Shown here: piece after piece, positions 1-5,427 of the stretch | Layout of the letters: each line of letters begins with the position of its first letter | How positions within the stretch are numbered: the stretch's first letter is position 1 | Source: Peptostreptococcaceae bacterium | GTDB lineage: Bacteria; Bacillota; Clostridia; Peptostreptococcales; Peptostreptococcaceae | DNA: 5,700 bases | NCBI GenBank assembly: GCA_029983575.1 | Contig: JASBZE010000101.1 | Coordinates: forward strand, 1 to 5,700 | Reading direction: 5' to 3' | Notes under the pieces: generated by a model | What the model was told of the DNA's origin: nothing | The model's database searches: none | Seen by the model: only the letters and a program-made list of their open reading frames with translations | Position numbers and translations under genes: made by a program

Positions 1-37
1 AAAACTGTATTTTTTTGTGGTAGGTGTAACATATGTC

Positions 38-66
38 TTGACAACTAAGAAAATACAATATATAAT
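38..66 (+). promoter_or_regulatory. Consensus sigma-A promoter upstream of the Xre gene
   Basis: The -35 box TTGACA (38-43) and the -10 box TATAAT (61-66) both match the housekeeping consensus exactly and are separated by the optimal 17 bases. Transcription would begin near 73, within or just before the inverted repeat at 74-88, and run into the regulator gene at 136. A perfect promoter is expected to be strong, so a repressor site nearby makes sense. Activity is inferred from the consensus match. Confidence 0.8.
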
Positions 67-73
67 TTTACAA

Positions 74-88
74 CTGTATATTGTACAG
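74..88. promoter_or_regulatory. Inverted repeat, candidate operator for the Xre regulator
   Basis: CTGTA (74-78) and TACAG (84-88) are perfect inverted arms around a 5-base centre. The repeat covers the likely start point of the first promoter and overlaps the -35 region of the second (82-87). That position suits an autorepressor site for the helix-turn-helix protein encoded from 136. The symmetry and position are seen; the identity of the bound protein is inferred. Confidence 0.5.
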
Positions 89-109
89 AAAGAATAATTA
101 TGTTATAAT
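82..109 (+). promoter_or_regulatory. Second promoter with extended -10
   Basis: TATAAT (104-109) is preceded by TG at 101-102, which gives an extended -10 (TGnTATAAT). A partial -35, TGTACA (82-87, 4 of 6 matches), lies 16 bases upstream and overlaps the inverted repeat at 74-88. Transcription would start near 116, just before the ribosome site at 124-128. It may be a tandem partner of the promoter at 38-66. Confidence 0.5.
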
Positions 110-135
110 AAAGCCATATAAAGTGGAGGTAAGTA

Positions 136-356
136 ATGGAAAAAATCAAGATATATAATAATGTAATGAAATTAAGAAAAAAATAGGTTATACACAAAGT
201 GATTTATCTAATATGTCAAATTTATCTCGACAATACATTAGCAATATAAAAAGAGGATTGATTGTACCTTCTATTTCTAAGGCAATAATAATTGCTGAAA
301 CATTAGGTGAATGTTATCGTAATGCTTTTTTAAGTGTTAGTGAAAAAGTAGTATGA
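136..356 (+). pseudogene. Xre/Cro-type helix-turn-helix regulator with a -1 frame break
   Basis: The ATG at 136 follows a good ribosome site (GGAGG, 124-128). The first frame reads 16 codons and stops at TAG 184-186, directly after seven A (177-183). Reading resumes in the -1 frame from 183 to TGA 354-356. Joined, this gives a 73-residue protein with the hallmarks of small Xre regulators: LRKKIGYTQ spanning the junction, then SRQYISNIKRG as the recognition-helix region and LGECYRNAF near the end. The spacing across the junction is exactly that of intact family members, so one missing A is the simplest explanation. It could be a real mutation, a sequencing undercall, or rescue by slippage, since A-AAA-AAA is a slippery heptamer. 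The intact form would be a DNA-binding regulator of this cluster, possibly acting at 74-88. Confidence 0.75.
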
Positions 357-380
357 TTTTTTTATATCAATGATTATTGT

Positions 381-424
381 TGATAAAAAGAGTTTATCAG
401 TAAATATCTGAAAATTTGATATTT
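381..424. other. Two adjacent inverted repeats between the regulator and the ABC gene
   Basis: TGATAAA (381-387) pairs with TTTATCA (393-399) around a 5-base loop. AAATATC (402-408) pairs with GATATTT (418-424) around 9 bases, followed by TCTTAC. Both stems are AT-only or nearly so and lack a long T-run, so they are weak as intrinsic terminators. They could be protein sites or a leaky attenuator between the two genes. I saw no convincing promoter for the ABC gene in the interval 357-440, so it may be read from the promoters at 38-109. Confidence 0.35.
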
Positions 425-437
425 TCTTACATAAATT

Positions 438-526
438 AAGGGGATGATATATGTGAATATATTGGTAGTTTTGAAAAAAATTTTAAAAAAAATAGATTTT
501 TAATACTTGTATTTATTATAGTTGGA
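438..526 (+). other. 5' end of the ABC transporter gene, out of frame with any normal start
   Basis: A ribosome-site-like AAGGGG lies at 438-443. The frame of the transporter is open from 440 and encodes FKKNRFLILVFIIVGV immediately before 527, which is clearly the entry helix and first half of membrane helix 1. No ATG, GTG or TTG exists in this frame before 527. GTG 453, nine bases after AAGGGG, begins another frame reading NILVVLKKILKK, which would join the transporter frame if one A were added to the run at 474-480 or 485-492. Alternatively, ATG 451 followed by one surplus base (454) gives EYIGSFEKNFKKNRF. Either way, the coding region probably starts about 75 bases before 527. Confidence 0.6.
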
Positions 527-2053
527 GTGATAACTTCTGCAAGTGCTGTTTTAATTCCTAGGGTTACAGGTATATTTATAGATTCATTAATTAGCAGTAT
601 AAATTTGGGTATTTTGATAAAATTTTGTATACTATTTGGGGTTATAACTATCATAAGTATAGTTTCAGGGTACTTTAACAATTATTTATATGTTAAAACA
701 AGTACCAATATACTGTATGAACTTAAAAAGATAATAATTTTACAGTTTAGAGATAGCAATATTTTAGAAATAAAAAAAATGTCAATTCCAGAAGTTGCAC
801 AAATGTCAGACAGAGATTTAGATTTTTTAATAAGCAATTTACTAAATATATTACAATCTGTAATAATAAATATATTATTAGTAATCTCATCTGTATGCAT
901 ATTGATAAAGATAAATTTATATATTAGTCTTTTGTTGATTGGAATTGCCGTGATATATATAGTTGTATTTCTTTCTTTCAGAACGATTATAACTCGCGTC
1001 AATGAAGATTTTTTATTTGACCAAACTAAGTATTTTAAAAAGTATTTTGAACAATTTAGTGATATTGAGTTTGTGAAAAATAATGTACTTAAAAAATTTT
1101 ATAATTATCGTTTTGAGAGTATTTATAAAAAATTTTATCTTACGTCTATGAGGATGCAAAGAGTAAATTATTCTTTCAATAGTATTGATAAAATTTGTAT
1201 GACGATTGCTCAAATCATACTTTTTTTTATGGGTGGAAGAGATGTTATTCGAGGGAGAATATCTGTAGGAGACTTCACAATCTTATCTACATACTTTAGT
1301 TTGGCTTTAACTTCTGTAAGGTATTTTTTAAGTCTAGGTAAATTGAAAAAAGAAATGGATGTATCTATAGACAGGATAAATAAATTGCTTAATTTAGAAA
1401 AAGATAAGGATGGGAATATTAGACTGGATTCAATAGATACGTTAGATTTAAATCTAAGTAAGGAGGCTTTTTTTTACAATACTAAAATTTCAAATAAACA
1501 TTTAAAGTTTGTAAAAGGAAAAATTTATGTATTAACTGGAGTAAATGGTTCTGGGAAAACAACACTTATGAACATAATATCAGGACTATATAAATTTAAA
1601 AATGTTAGTTATCAAATAAATAACATTAGCGTTGAACAGATTGATATGGAATTTAATAGAAAATACAAATTTTCAATTATTGAACAATTTCCTAAAATAG
1701 CCGAGGGTAGTATTGAAGAAAATATCATCCTAGGGATAGAACCAGATATAATATCTGAAAATGAGAAGGAAGAGTTAATTAGTGATTTTGGTTTGAATAG
1801 TTTATTAGGAAGGTATATAGATACAGAGTTTGTTAGTTTATCAGGCGGAGAAATTAAAAAAATAGCTTTAGTAAGAGCTTTATCAAAAAAATCAGAGGTT
1901 GTATTAATGGATGAACCGACCGTAAGTTTAGATAAGAAATCAAAAGAAATACTTATGGAATATATAAAAAAACATAAAAAAAATAGAATAATGATTATTA
2001 CAAGTCATGATATTGACTTAATAAAACTTTCAGATGAATTTATAAATATATAA
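527..2053 (+). CDS. ABC exporter half-transporter (membrane domain fused to ATPase), likely peptide export
   Basis: This is a half-size ABC exporter that would work as a homodimer in the cytoplasmic membrane. Counting from GTG 527, hydrophobic helices lie near residues 1-18 (the second half of helix 1), 29-50, 105-128, 131-151, 215-235 and 250-270. The ATPase domain is complete: Walker A GVNGSGKT (338-345), Q-loop Gln387, signature LSGGE (438-442), Walker B VVLMDE (458-463) with D-loop SLD, and the switch His494. No C39 peptidase domain precedes it, so it would not cleave a leader itself. GTG 527 is only the first standard start in frame; it cuts helix 1 in half, so the true N-terminus is almost certainly upstream. 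It sits just before a small hydrophobic peptide gene, which makes that peptide the likely cargo. An immunity pump is the alternative. Confidence 0.9.
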   Translation: MITSASAVLIPRVTGIFIDSLISSINLGILIKFCILFGVITIISIVSGYFNNYLYVKTSTNILYELKKIIILQFRDSNILEIKKMSIPEVAQMSDRDLDFLISNLLNILQSVIINILLVISSVCILIKINLYISLLLIGIAVIYIVVFLSFRTIITRVNEDFLFDQTKYFKKYFEQFSDIEFVKNNVLKKFYNYRFESIYKKFYLTSMRMQRVNYSFNSIDKICMTIAQIILFFMGGRDVIRGRISVGDFTILSTYFSLALTSVRYFLSLGKLKKEMDVSIDRINKLLNLEKDKDGNIRLDSIDTLDLNLSKEAFFYNTKISNKHLKFVKGKIYVLTGVNGSGKTTLMNIISGLYKFKNVSYQINNISVEQIDMEFNRKYKFSIIEQFPKIAEGSIEENIILGIEPDIISENEKEELISDFGLNSLLGRYIDTEFVSLSGGEIKKIALVRALSKKSEVVLMDEPTVSLDKKSKEILMEYIKKHKKNRIMIITSHDIDLIKLSDEFINI

Positions 2054-2090
2054 TAAAATATACAATTACGTAAGTTAGAAATATAAAAGA

Positions 2091-2122
2091 TTTTATAACA
2101 GTATTTTTTATTTGTTATAAAA
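2091..2122. other. AT-rich stem-loop after the ABC gene
   Basis: TTTTATAACA (2091-2100) and TGTTATAAAA (2113-2122) are perfect 10-bp inverted arms around a 12-base loop. The stem has only two G-C pairs and is followed by A-rich sequence on the + strand, so termination of the ABC transcript would be weak. It may be an mRNA end, a processing site or a protein-binding site. I found no clear promoter between here and the peptide gene. Confidence 0.4.
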
Positions 2123-2129
2123 AATAATA

Positions 2130-2150
2130 AAAAAAGTAAGCTCTATTTAG
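2130..2150 (+). repeat. Left arm of an inverted repeat flanking the peptide gene
   Basis: Six A, then GTA, then AGCTCTATTTAG. The reverse complement of this arm recurs at 2475-2496 with a single extra base, so the two arms bracket the whole peptide gene and its ribosome site. The 12-base core (2139-2150) is a perfect match to 2475-2486. The arm also holds most of a small local hairpin, CTCTA-TT-TAGAG (2141-2152). Confidence 0.75.
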
Positions 2151-2223
2151 AGTGCTATATAGAAGTTTTGTTATATAGTATTTGAGCGGAAAATGTATTC
2201 AAGTTATTAAAGGAGGTAATAAT

Positions 2224-2433
2224 ATGAGTGGAGATTCTTATGAAAAAGCTCAAATGATTCCAATGTCAGACTTGGATAATGGAGCCATAAATACTCAACC
2301 TACTGGAGTACCGGTTGTTGTGTTTGTTTTGGTAGCGGCTGTTACCGTTGCTGGTGCAGCGTTTATTGTAGGAGCAGGAATTGGATGGACTGTGGCAGTG
2401 GGAACTAGTTCAGTTGTCTCTCCAAAAAAATAA
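2224..2433 (+). CDS. Small hydrophobic peptide, candidate RiPP/bacteriocin precursor
   Basis: This 69-residue peptide is read from an ideal ribosome site (AAAGGAGGT, 2209-2217, six bases before the ATG), which implies high expression. Residues 1-28 are polar and acidic (MSGDSYEKAQMIPMSDLDNG onward, then a TQPTG segment) and look like a leader. Residues 29-60 are a continuous Val/Ala/Gly/Ile-rich stretch with GAGIG at 50-54 and a single Trp55; the peptide ends in SPKK. It has no Cys, which excludes thioether, disulfide and lanthionine rings. There is no double-Gly site just before the core. The next two genes encode a radical SAM enzyme and a PqqD-like protein, the usual partners of a modified peptide. 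The core could span a membrane, consistent with a pore-forming or depolarising toxin. I recognise no named family. An unmodified membrane peptide is the main alternative. Confidence 0.75.
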   Translation: MSGDSYEKAQMIPMSDLDNGAINTQPTGVPVVVFVLVAAVTVAGAAFIVGAGIGWTVAVGTSSVVSPKK

Positions 2434-2474
2434 AATTTACTAGAAATATATTAGGTATTTAAAATAGTGATTTG

Positions 2475-2496
2475 CTAAATAGAGCTATACTTTTTT
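2475..2496 (-). repeat. Right arm of the inverted repeat flanking the peptide gene
   Basis: CTAAATAGAGCT, then ATAC, then six T. It is the reverse complement of 2130-2150 apart from one extra A near 2487. If both arms are on one RNA they can form a long-range stem with an A-tract on the left and a U-tract on the right, closing a 324-base loop around the peptide message. It lies 41 bases after the peptide stop codon and just before a candidate promoter for the radical SAM gene. Confidence 0.75.
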
Positions 2497-2520
2497 ACGA
2501 AACTAAGTTTAGTTTATAAT
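2494..2520 (+). promoter_or_regulatory. Candidate promoter for the radical SAM gene with a palindrome in its spacer
   Basis: A perfect -10 TATAAT lies at 2515-2520. The -35 is weaker: TTTACG (2494-2499, 4 of 6) at 15 bases, or TTTTAC at 16. The spacer is filled by AAACTA-AGTT-TAGTTT (2500-2515), a 6-bp-arm inverted repeat placed where a repressor or activator could act. Transcription would start near 2527 and give a leader of about 115 bases before the ATG at 2642. Confidence 0.45.
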
Positions 2521-2641
2521 TGATTTAGGTTAAAAGCATAATTATTAATTGAATAATTTAAGTAATTTTTATTATTAAAGTTTGGCTTTAAAAATGTACA
2601 ATTTTATCAACAGAATGTAATTTATAGAAGAGGTGACTTAA

Positions 2642-3649
2642 ATGTATAACGGCGAAAAAAATAAAAAAATTCTAACATTGGGGGAGTGTAGAGGTCCGTA
2701 TTCAGTTGCATTTTCAATTACTAGCAAGTGTAACTTTAATTGCAGACATTGTTATAATAATAGTGGAGAAAATATTTACGAGGATTTGAATGATTTAGAA
2801 TTGGTTGAAGTTACTGAACAGATATGTGAACTGAATCCAATGAGTGTATGCCTTTGTGGAGGAGAACCATTGATAAGGGGTAAAATTGTCTATGATATTG
2901 TTAAGAGGTTGGCTTCTAATTGTGGTATAGTAAACCTAGTGACGAATGGTAGTACTATAAATGAAAACGTATTAGAAGAATTAAAAGTAAGTGGTATAAA
3001 CACTATACAAATAAGTCTAGATGGAGACAGACCTTTTTTACATGATAATATAAGATTGAAGCAGGGAGCTTTTGATATGGCTATAAATGCTATTAGATTG
3101 TCAGTAGAAAAAGGCTTTAGAGTTGCTGTTTCTTGTTGCCCTAGTAAATTGAATAAAGATAGCATAGAGGGCTTATGTAAATTAGTTAAAGATCTGGGTG
3201 TAAATGAATTAAGGCTTATGCCTCTAATCTTGATGGGTAGAGGTGAAAATATGTCAAATTTAAGATTGGAAGCTGATGAATATTTGCTTTTACAACAACG
3301 ATTAGAAATACTAAAAAAGAAATATCAAGATGGTTGTTTTACAGTATCATGGGGAGACCCATTAGATCATTTATTTAGGATGCCTCAAAATACAAAGAAT
3401 AACATGAGTTCTTACTCTATGGAAATAAGGTCTGATGGTAAGCTGAGTGTTTCTACATATTTACCGATTGTAGTTGGAGATGTAAGAATACATTCACTTA
3501 AAGAATATTGGGAAGCAGGATATAAGGATATATGGGGGAATGAGAAGGTAAGACAGTATATTGATTCTTTATATAGCACGAATCAATTTAATAGTTTTAA
3601 GCCTAAACCATATCAAGGGGAAGACATAGAAATAAATTTGATTGTATAA
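2642..3649 (+). CDS. Radical SAM peptide-modifying enzyme with a Cys-free SPASM-like C-terminus
   Basis: A 335-residue enzyme with start ATG 2642 and ribosome site AGAGGTGA (2629-2636). The radical SAM core is clear: CNFNCRHC (Cys30, Cys34, Cys37) binds the [4Fe-4S] cluster, followed by GGEP (73-76), TNG (101-103) and SLDG (125-128). LRLMPLILMGRGEN (190-203) is typical of PqqE/SPASM-type peptide maturases. The tail has the layout of a SPASM domain (IRSDGKL, then VGDVRIHSLKEYW) but Ser/Thr residues stand where the cluster Cys would be, and there is no Cys after residue 232. An auxiliary cluster of the usual SPASM type is therefore unlikely. Cys165/166, Cys179 and Cys232 remain as possible H-atom donors, as in peptide epimerases such as YydG and PoyD. 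The likely substrate is the peptide at 2224-2433. The reaction is unknown; epimerisation or a carbon-carbon or ether crosslink would suit a Cys-free core. Confidence 0.9.
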   Translation: MYNGEKNKKILTLGECRGPYSVAFSITSKCNFNCRHCYNNSGENIYEDLNDLELVEVTEQICELNPMSVCLCGGEPLIRGKIVYDIVKRLASNCGIVNLVTNGSTINENVLEELKVSGINTIQISLDGDRPFLHDNIRLKQGAFDMAINAIRLSVEKGFRVAVSCCPSKLNKDSIEGLCKLVKDLGVNELRLMPLILMGRGENMSNLRLEADEYLLLQQRLEILKKKYQDGCFTVSWGDPLDHLFRMPQNTKNNMSSYSMEIRSDGKLSVSTYLPIVVGDVRIHSLKEYWEAGYKDIWGNEKVRQYIDSLYSTNQFNSFKPKPYQGEDIEINLIV

Positions 3650-3711
3650 TTTCTTTATTAAAAGAATGAATATTAAAATATTACATTAAAAAATCAGTTT
3701 AAGGAGGACTT

Positions 3712-4497
3712 ATGAAATATACATTTGTACGTAAAGATGATTTTTTTATTAGAGAAGATAAGGAAATATCGGCGGTTATAATTCGTCAAACAGCCGAGCA
3801 GTTTTTATTAAACTCAACGGGAGTAAAAATTTTCAAGTACTTACTAGATAATAATGATACGGATATAGTGTTGGAGTTGATGTTAGAGGAATATGGTAAA
3901 GTAAATAAAGAGGTAATCAATAAAGATATTTTGAATATAGTTAATTTACTTAAAATATACAATATTATAAAAGCTGACGGATTAAAGGAACAAAAAGAAG
4001 ATAAAATTTACAAAGTGGCTGCTATTGATGAAGATATGTATGCAGAAGCGGGTCATTTTATAGAAAAGAACAGAAGTAAAATGTTCTTAATTTCTGGAGT
4101 TAAAGGATACTATGTCCCTCAGAATATAAGATCTAGAATTATGAGCAATCAGGAATATTACTATGGGATTACAGAAGATAACGAGTATAAATGTATTGCT
4201 GTTATAAATCCTAATTTAAATAATACCTCTGTAATTAATTTGAGTACATTGGTATTTGATAATAAAATCAATTTGGATGTTATGGTTGATAAAGGTAAGG
4301 AAATTATAGAATATATTATAAAAAATATGTTTTGTAAGGTTAATAAAGTAAGATTTTCTTATTATTCTAATAATGATGAAGAACCAGAATTTTTAGATGT
4401 TCTTAAAAATATTGGATTTGAAAAAGAAGCCAATCTAAAGAAGGAATATAAGGATTTTGATATGCATATCTACGTTATATACTTAAAGGAAAATTAG
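3712..4497 (+). CDS. PqqD-like leader-binding domain fused to a GNAT-like domain
   Basis: A 261-residue protein with start ATG 3712 behind AAGGAGG (3701-3707), 62 bases after the radical SAM gene and probably in the same transcript. Residues 1-90 resemble PqqD, the RiPP recognition element: a beta hairpin (about 3-33), then LNSTGVKIFKYLLD (33-46), and two helices ending in LLKIYNII (79-86). This fold binds leader peptides and presents them to the partner enzyme. Residues 100-261 look like a GNAT acyltransferase: a strand pair at EYKCIAVI, the NLSTLVFDNK strand, a helix, and the late motif FLDVLKNIGFEKE common in GNATs. The usual Arg/Gln-x-x-Gly-x-Gly acyl-CoA loop is not evident; DKGKEII occupies its place. 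The GNAT half could acylate the peptide or be a scaffold only. The PqqD assignment is firmer than the GNAT one. Confidence 0.8.
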   Translation: MKYTFVRKDDFFIREDKEISAVIIRQTAEQFLLNSTGVKIFKYLLDNNDTDIVLELMLEEYGKVNKEVINKDILNIVNLLKIYNIIKADGLKEQKEDKIYKVAAIDEDMYAEAGHFIEKNRSKMFLISGVKGYYVPQNIRSRIMSNQEYYYGITEDNEYKCIAVINPNLNNTSVINLSTLVFDNKINLDVMVDKGKEIIEYIIKNMFCKVNKVRFSYYSNNDEEPEFLDVLKNIGFEKEANLKKEYKDFDMHIYVIYLKEN

Positions 4498-4561
4498 TTA
4501 TGAAAGATTTTATTTAAATGATTATCTACTTTACTTTATAAGAAATTTAGTTGTAGAGTTA

Positions 4562-4590
4562 GTAAACAGAGATGTTTTGTCTTTGTTTAC
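4562..4590. other. 11-bp stem-loop after the PqqD-GNAT gene
   Basis: GTAAACA-G-AGA (4562-4572) pairs with TCT-T-TGTTTAC (4580-4590) through a 7-base loop; the only irregular pair is one G-U. No T-run follows, so it is not a classic intrinsic terminator. It could mark a processed or Rho-dependent 3' end of the operon, or a protein site. It lies in the gap 4498-4749, which otherwise holds the promoter at 4624-4652 and no supportable gene. Confidence 0.45.
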
Positions 4591-4614
4591 CATATTGCCT
4601 TGAGATAAAAGTTT

Positions 4615-4630
4615 ATATCGAGCTTGATAT
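4615..4630. promoter_or_regulatory. Palindrome over the -35 of the sdpI-like promoter, candidate operator
   Basis: ATATC-G-AGCT-T-GATAT is a 16-base palindrome with one mismatched pair. It includes five of the six bases of the -35 TTGATA and nearly all the sequence just upstream, so a dimeric regulator bound here would block RNA polymerase. In Bacillus subtilis the immunity gene sdpI is controlled by the repressor SdpR; no SdpR-like gene is visible here. Confidence 0.5.
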
Positions 4631-4652
4631 TGTAGTAATTTAAATATATTAT
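4624..4652 (+). promoter_or_regulatory. Promoter for the sdpI-like gene
   Basis: TTGATA (4624-4629, 5 of 6) and TATTAT (4647-4652, 5 of 6) are separated by 17 bases. Transcription would start near 4659, about 90 bases before the ATG at 4750. A separate promoter for the immunity gene would let it be expressed apart from toxin production. Confidence 0.65.
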
Positions 4653-4749
4653 ACAGAATTTAACAAATATTTGCGAGAAGGTTTAAAGTTTAATAGATAA
4701 GCTAATTAAATAATTTTGATAACAATTGAGAAAGGAGATTTGTTTTGTT

Positions 4750-5427
4750 ATGAAAGGTATAGTTAAAGTTTTATTTGCTACAAGTGTTATTCCGTTTTTT
4801 GTGAATTTTATATTTTTTCCATTTTTACCAAATGAAATACCTATACATTATGATATATCGGGAAATGTAGATAGGATTGCAAGTAAATCTGAAGTATTTA
4901 TTTTTCCTATATTAATATTTCTTATCACTATATTTTGGATATTTTTAATGAGATTCTATGAAAATAGAATGATTAAATCCGATAAAGATAAAGAAATAAA
5001 TACTGAGAATATATTATTAATAGGCTATTTGTCCATTGGGATTAATATGATATATAATCTGATGAATATTTATTACCTGTTCTTATACACGAATACTATT
5101 TCAAATAAATCTTTGAATATGTTTACAGGTATAATTTTTGCAGCTATATTGATTTTATCAGGTATAGCAACCAAAAATTCGAAGAGAAATTCATTTTTTG
5201 GAGTTAGGACAAAATGGACTTTACGTGATGATTATTGTTGGGATAAGACTAATAGACTGGGATCAAATTTGCTAATTGTATCGGGGATTATTATTTGTTT
5301 GCTTTTTTCTATAAGTTCCTTCAATAAAGTTTTGGTTGTAGTTACTACATTGATACTTCTTGTGCTTATACTTGTATTATACTCGTATTACATTTATAGA
5401 AAAAATGAGAGTTTTATTAAAAAATAG
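4750..5427 (+). CDS. SdpI/DUF1648-family membrane protein, likely immunity to the cluster's peptide
   Basis: A 225-residue membrane protein with about six helices (near 4-25, 49-67, 87-111, 122-141, 174-190 and 194-215). The DUF1648 motif is clear between helices 1 and 2: LPNEIPIHYDISGNVDR (26-42). The SdpI signature follows helix 4: FFGVRTKWTLRDDYCWDKTN (149-168). SdpI of Bacillus subtilis protects against the membrane-depolarising toxin SDP and sequesters the repressor SdpR when toxin is present. Its presence beside a hydrophobic peptide gene suggests immunity. ATG 4750 lies 12 bases after AGGAG (4733-4737), a slightly long spacing; a TTG at 4726 in the same frame would lie before that site and is less likely. 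SdpI-family proteins also occur outside toxin clusters, so the role rests on context. Confidence 0.85.
   Translation: MKGIVKVLFATSVIPFFVNFIFFPFLPNEIPIHYDISGNVDRIASKSEVFIFPILIFLITIFWIFLMRFYENRMIKSDKDKEINTENILLIGYLSIGINMIYNLMNIYYLFLYTNTISNKSLNMFTGIIFAAILILSGIATKNSKRNSFFGVRTKWTLRDDYCWDKTNRLGSNLLIVSGIIICLLFSISSFNKVLVVVTTLILLVLILVLYSYYIYRKNESFIKK

Noticed and set aside
436..1213. Three open frames on the minus strand (436-681, 682-1002, 1013-1213)
   Set aside because: They lie opposite the ABC transporter gene, lack recognisable domains and are explained by AT-rich antisense reading.
2182..2223. Upstream TTG start adding 14 residues to the small peptide
   Set aside because: The excellent ribosome site at 2209-2217 lies inside that extension and points to ATG 2224.
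2224..2433. Sactipeptide, ranthipeptide or lanthipeptide precursor
   Set aside because: The peptide has no Cys at all, so thioether classes are not possible.
2890..3165. Minus-strand open frame of 91 codons
   Set aside because: It is antisense to the core of the radical SAM gene, whose motifs are unmistakable in the + strand frame.
3650..3711. Short AT-rich inverted repeats between the radical SAM and PqqD-GNAT genes
   Set aside because: TTCTTT/AAAGAA and AATATT/AATATT are weak and expected by chance in such DNA; there is no T-run or promoter to give them meaning.
4572..4643. 23-codon frame (ATG 4572) with three Cys near its start
   Set aside because: It has no ribosome site, overlaps a hairpin and the promoter of the sdpI-like gene, and resembles no known peptide.
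4726..4749. TTG start adding eight residues to the sdpI-like protein
   Set aside because: It precedes the AAAGGAG site; ATG 4750 after that site begins directly before membrane helix 1.
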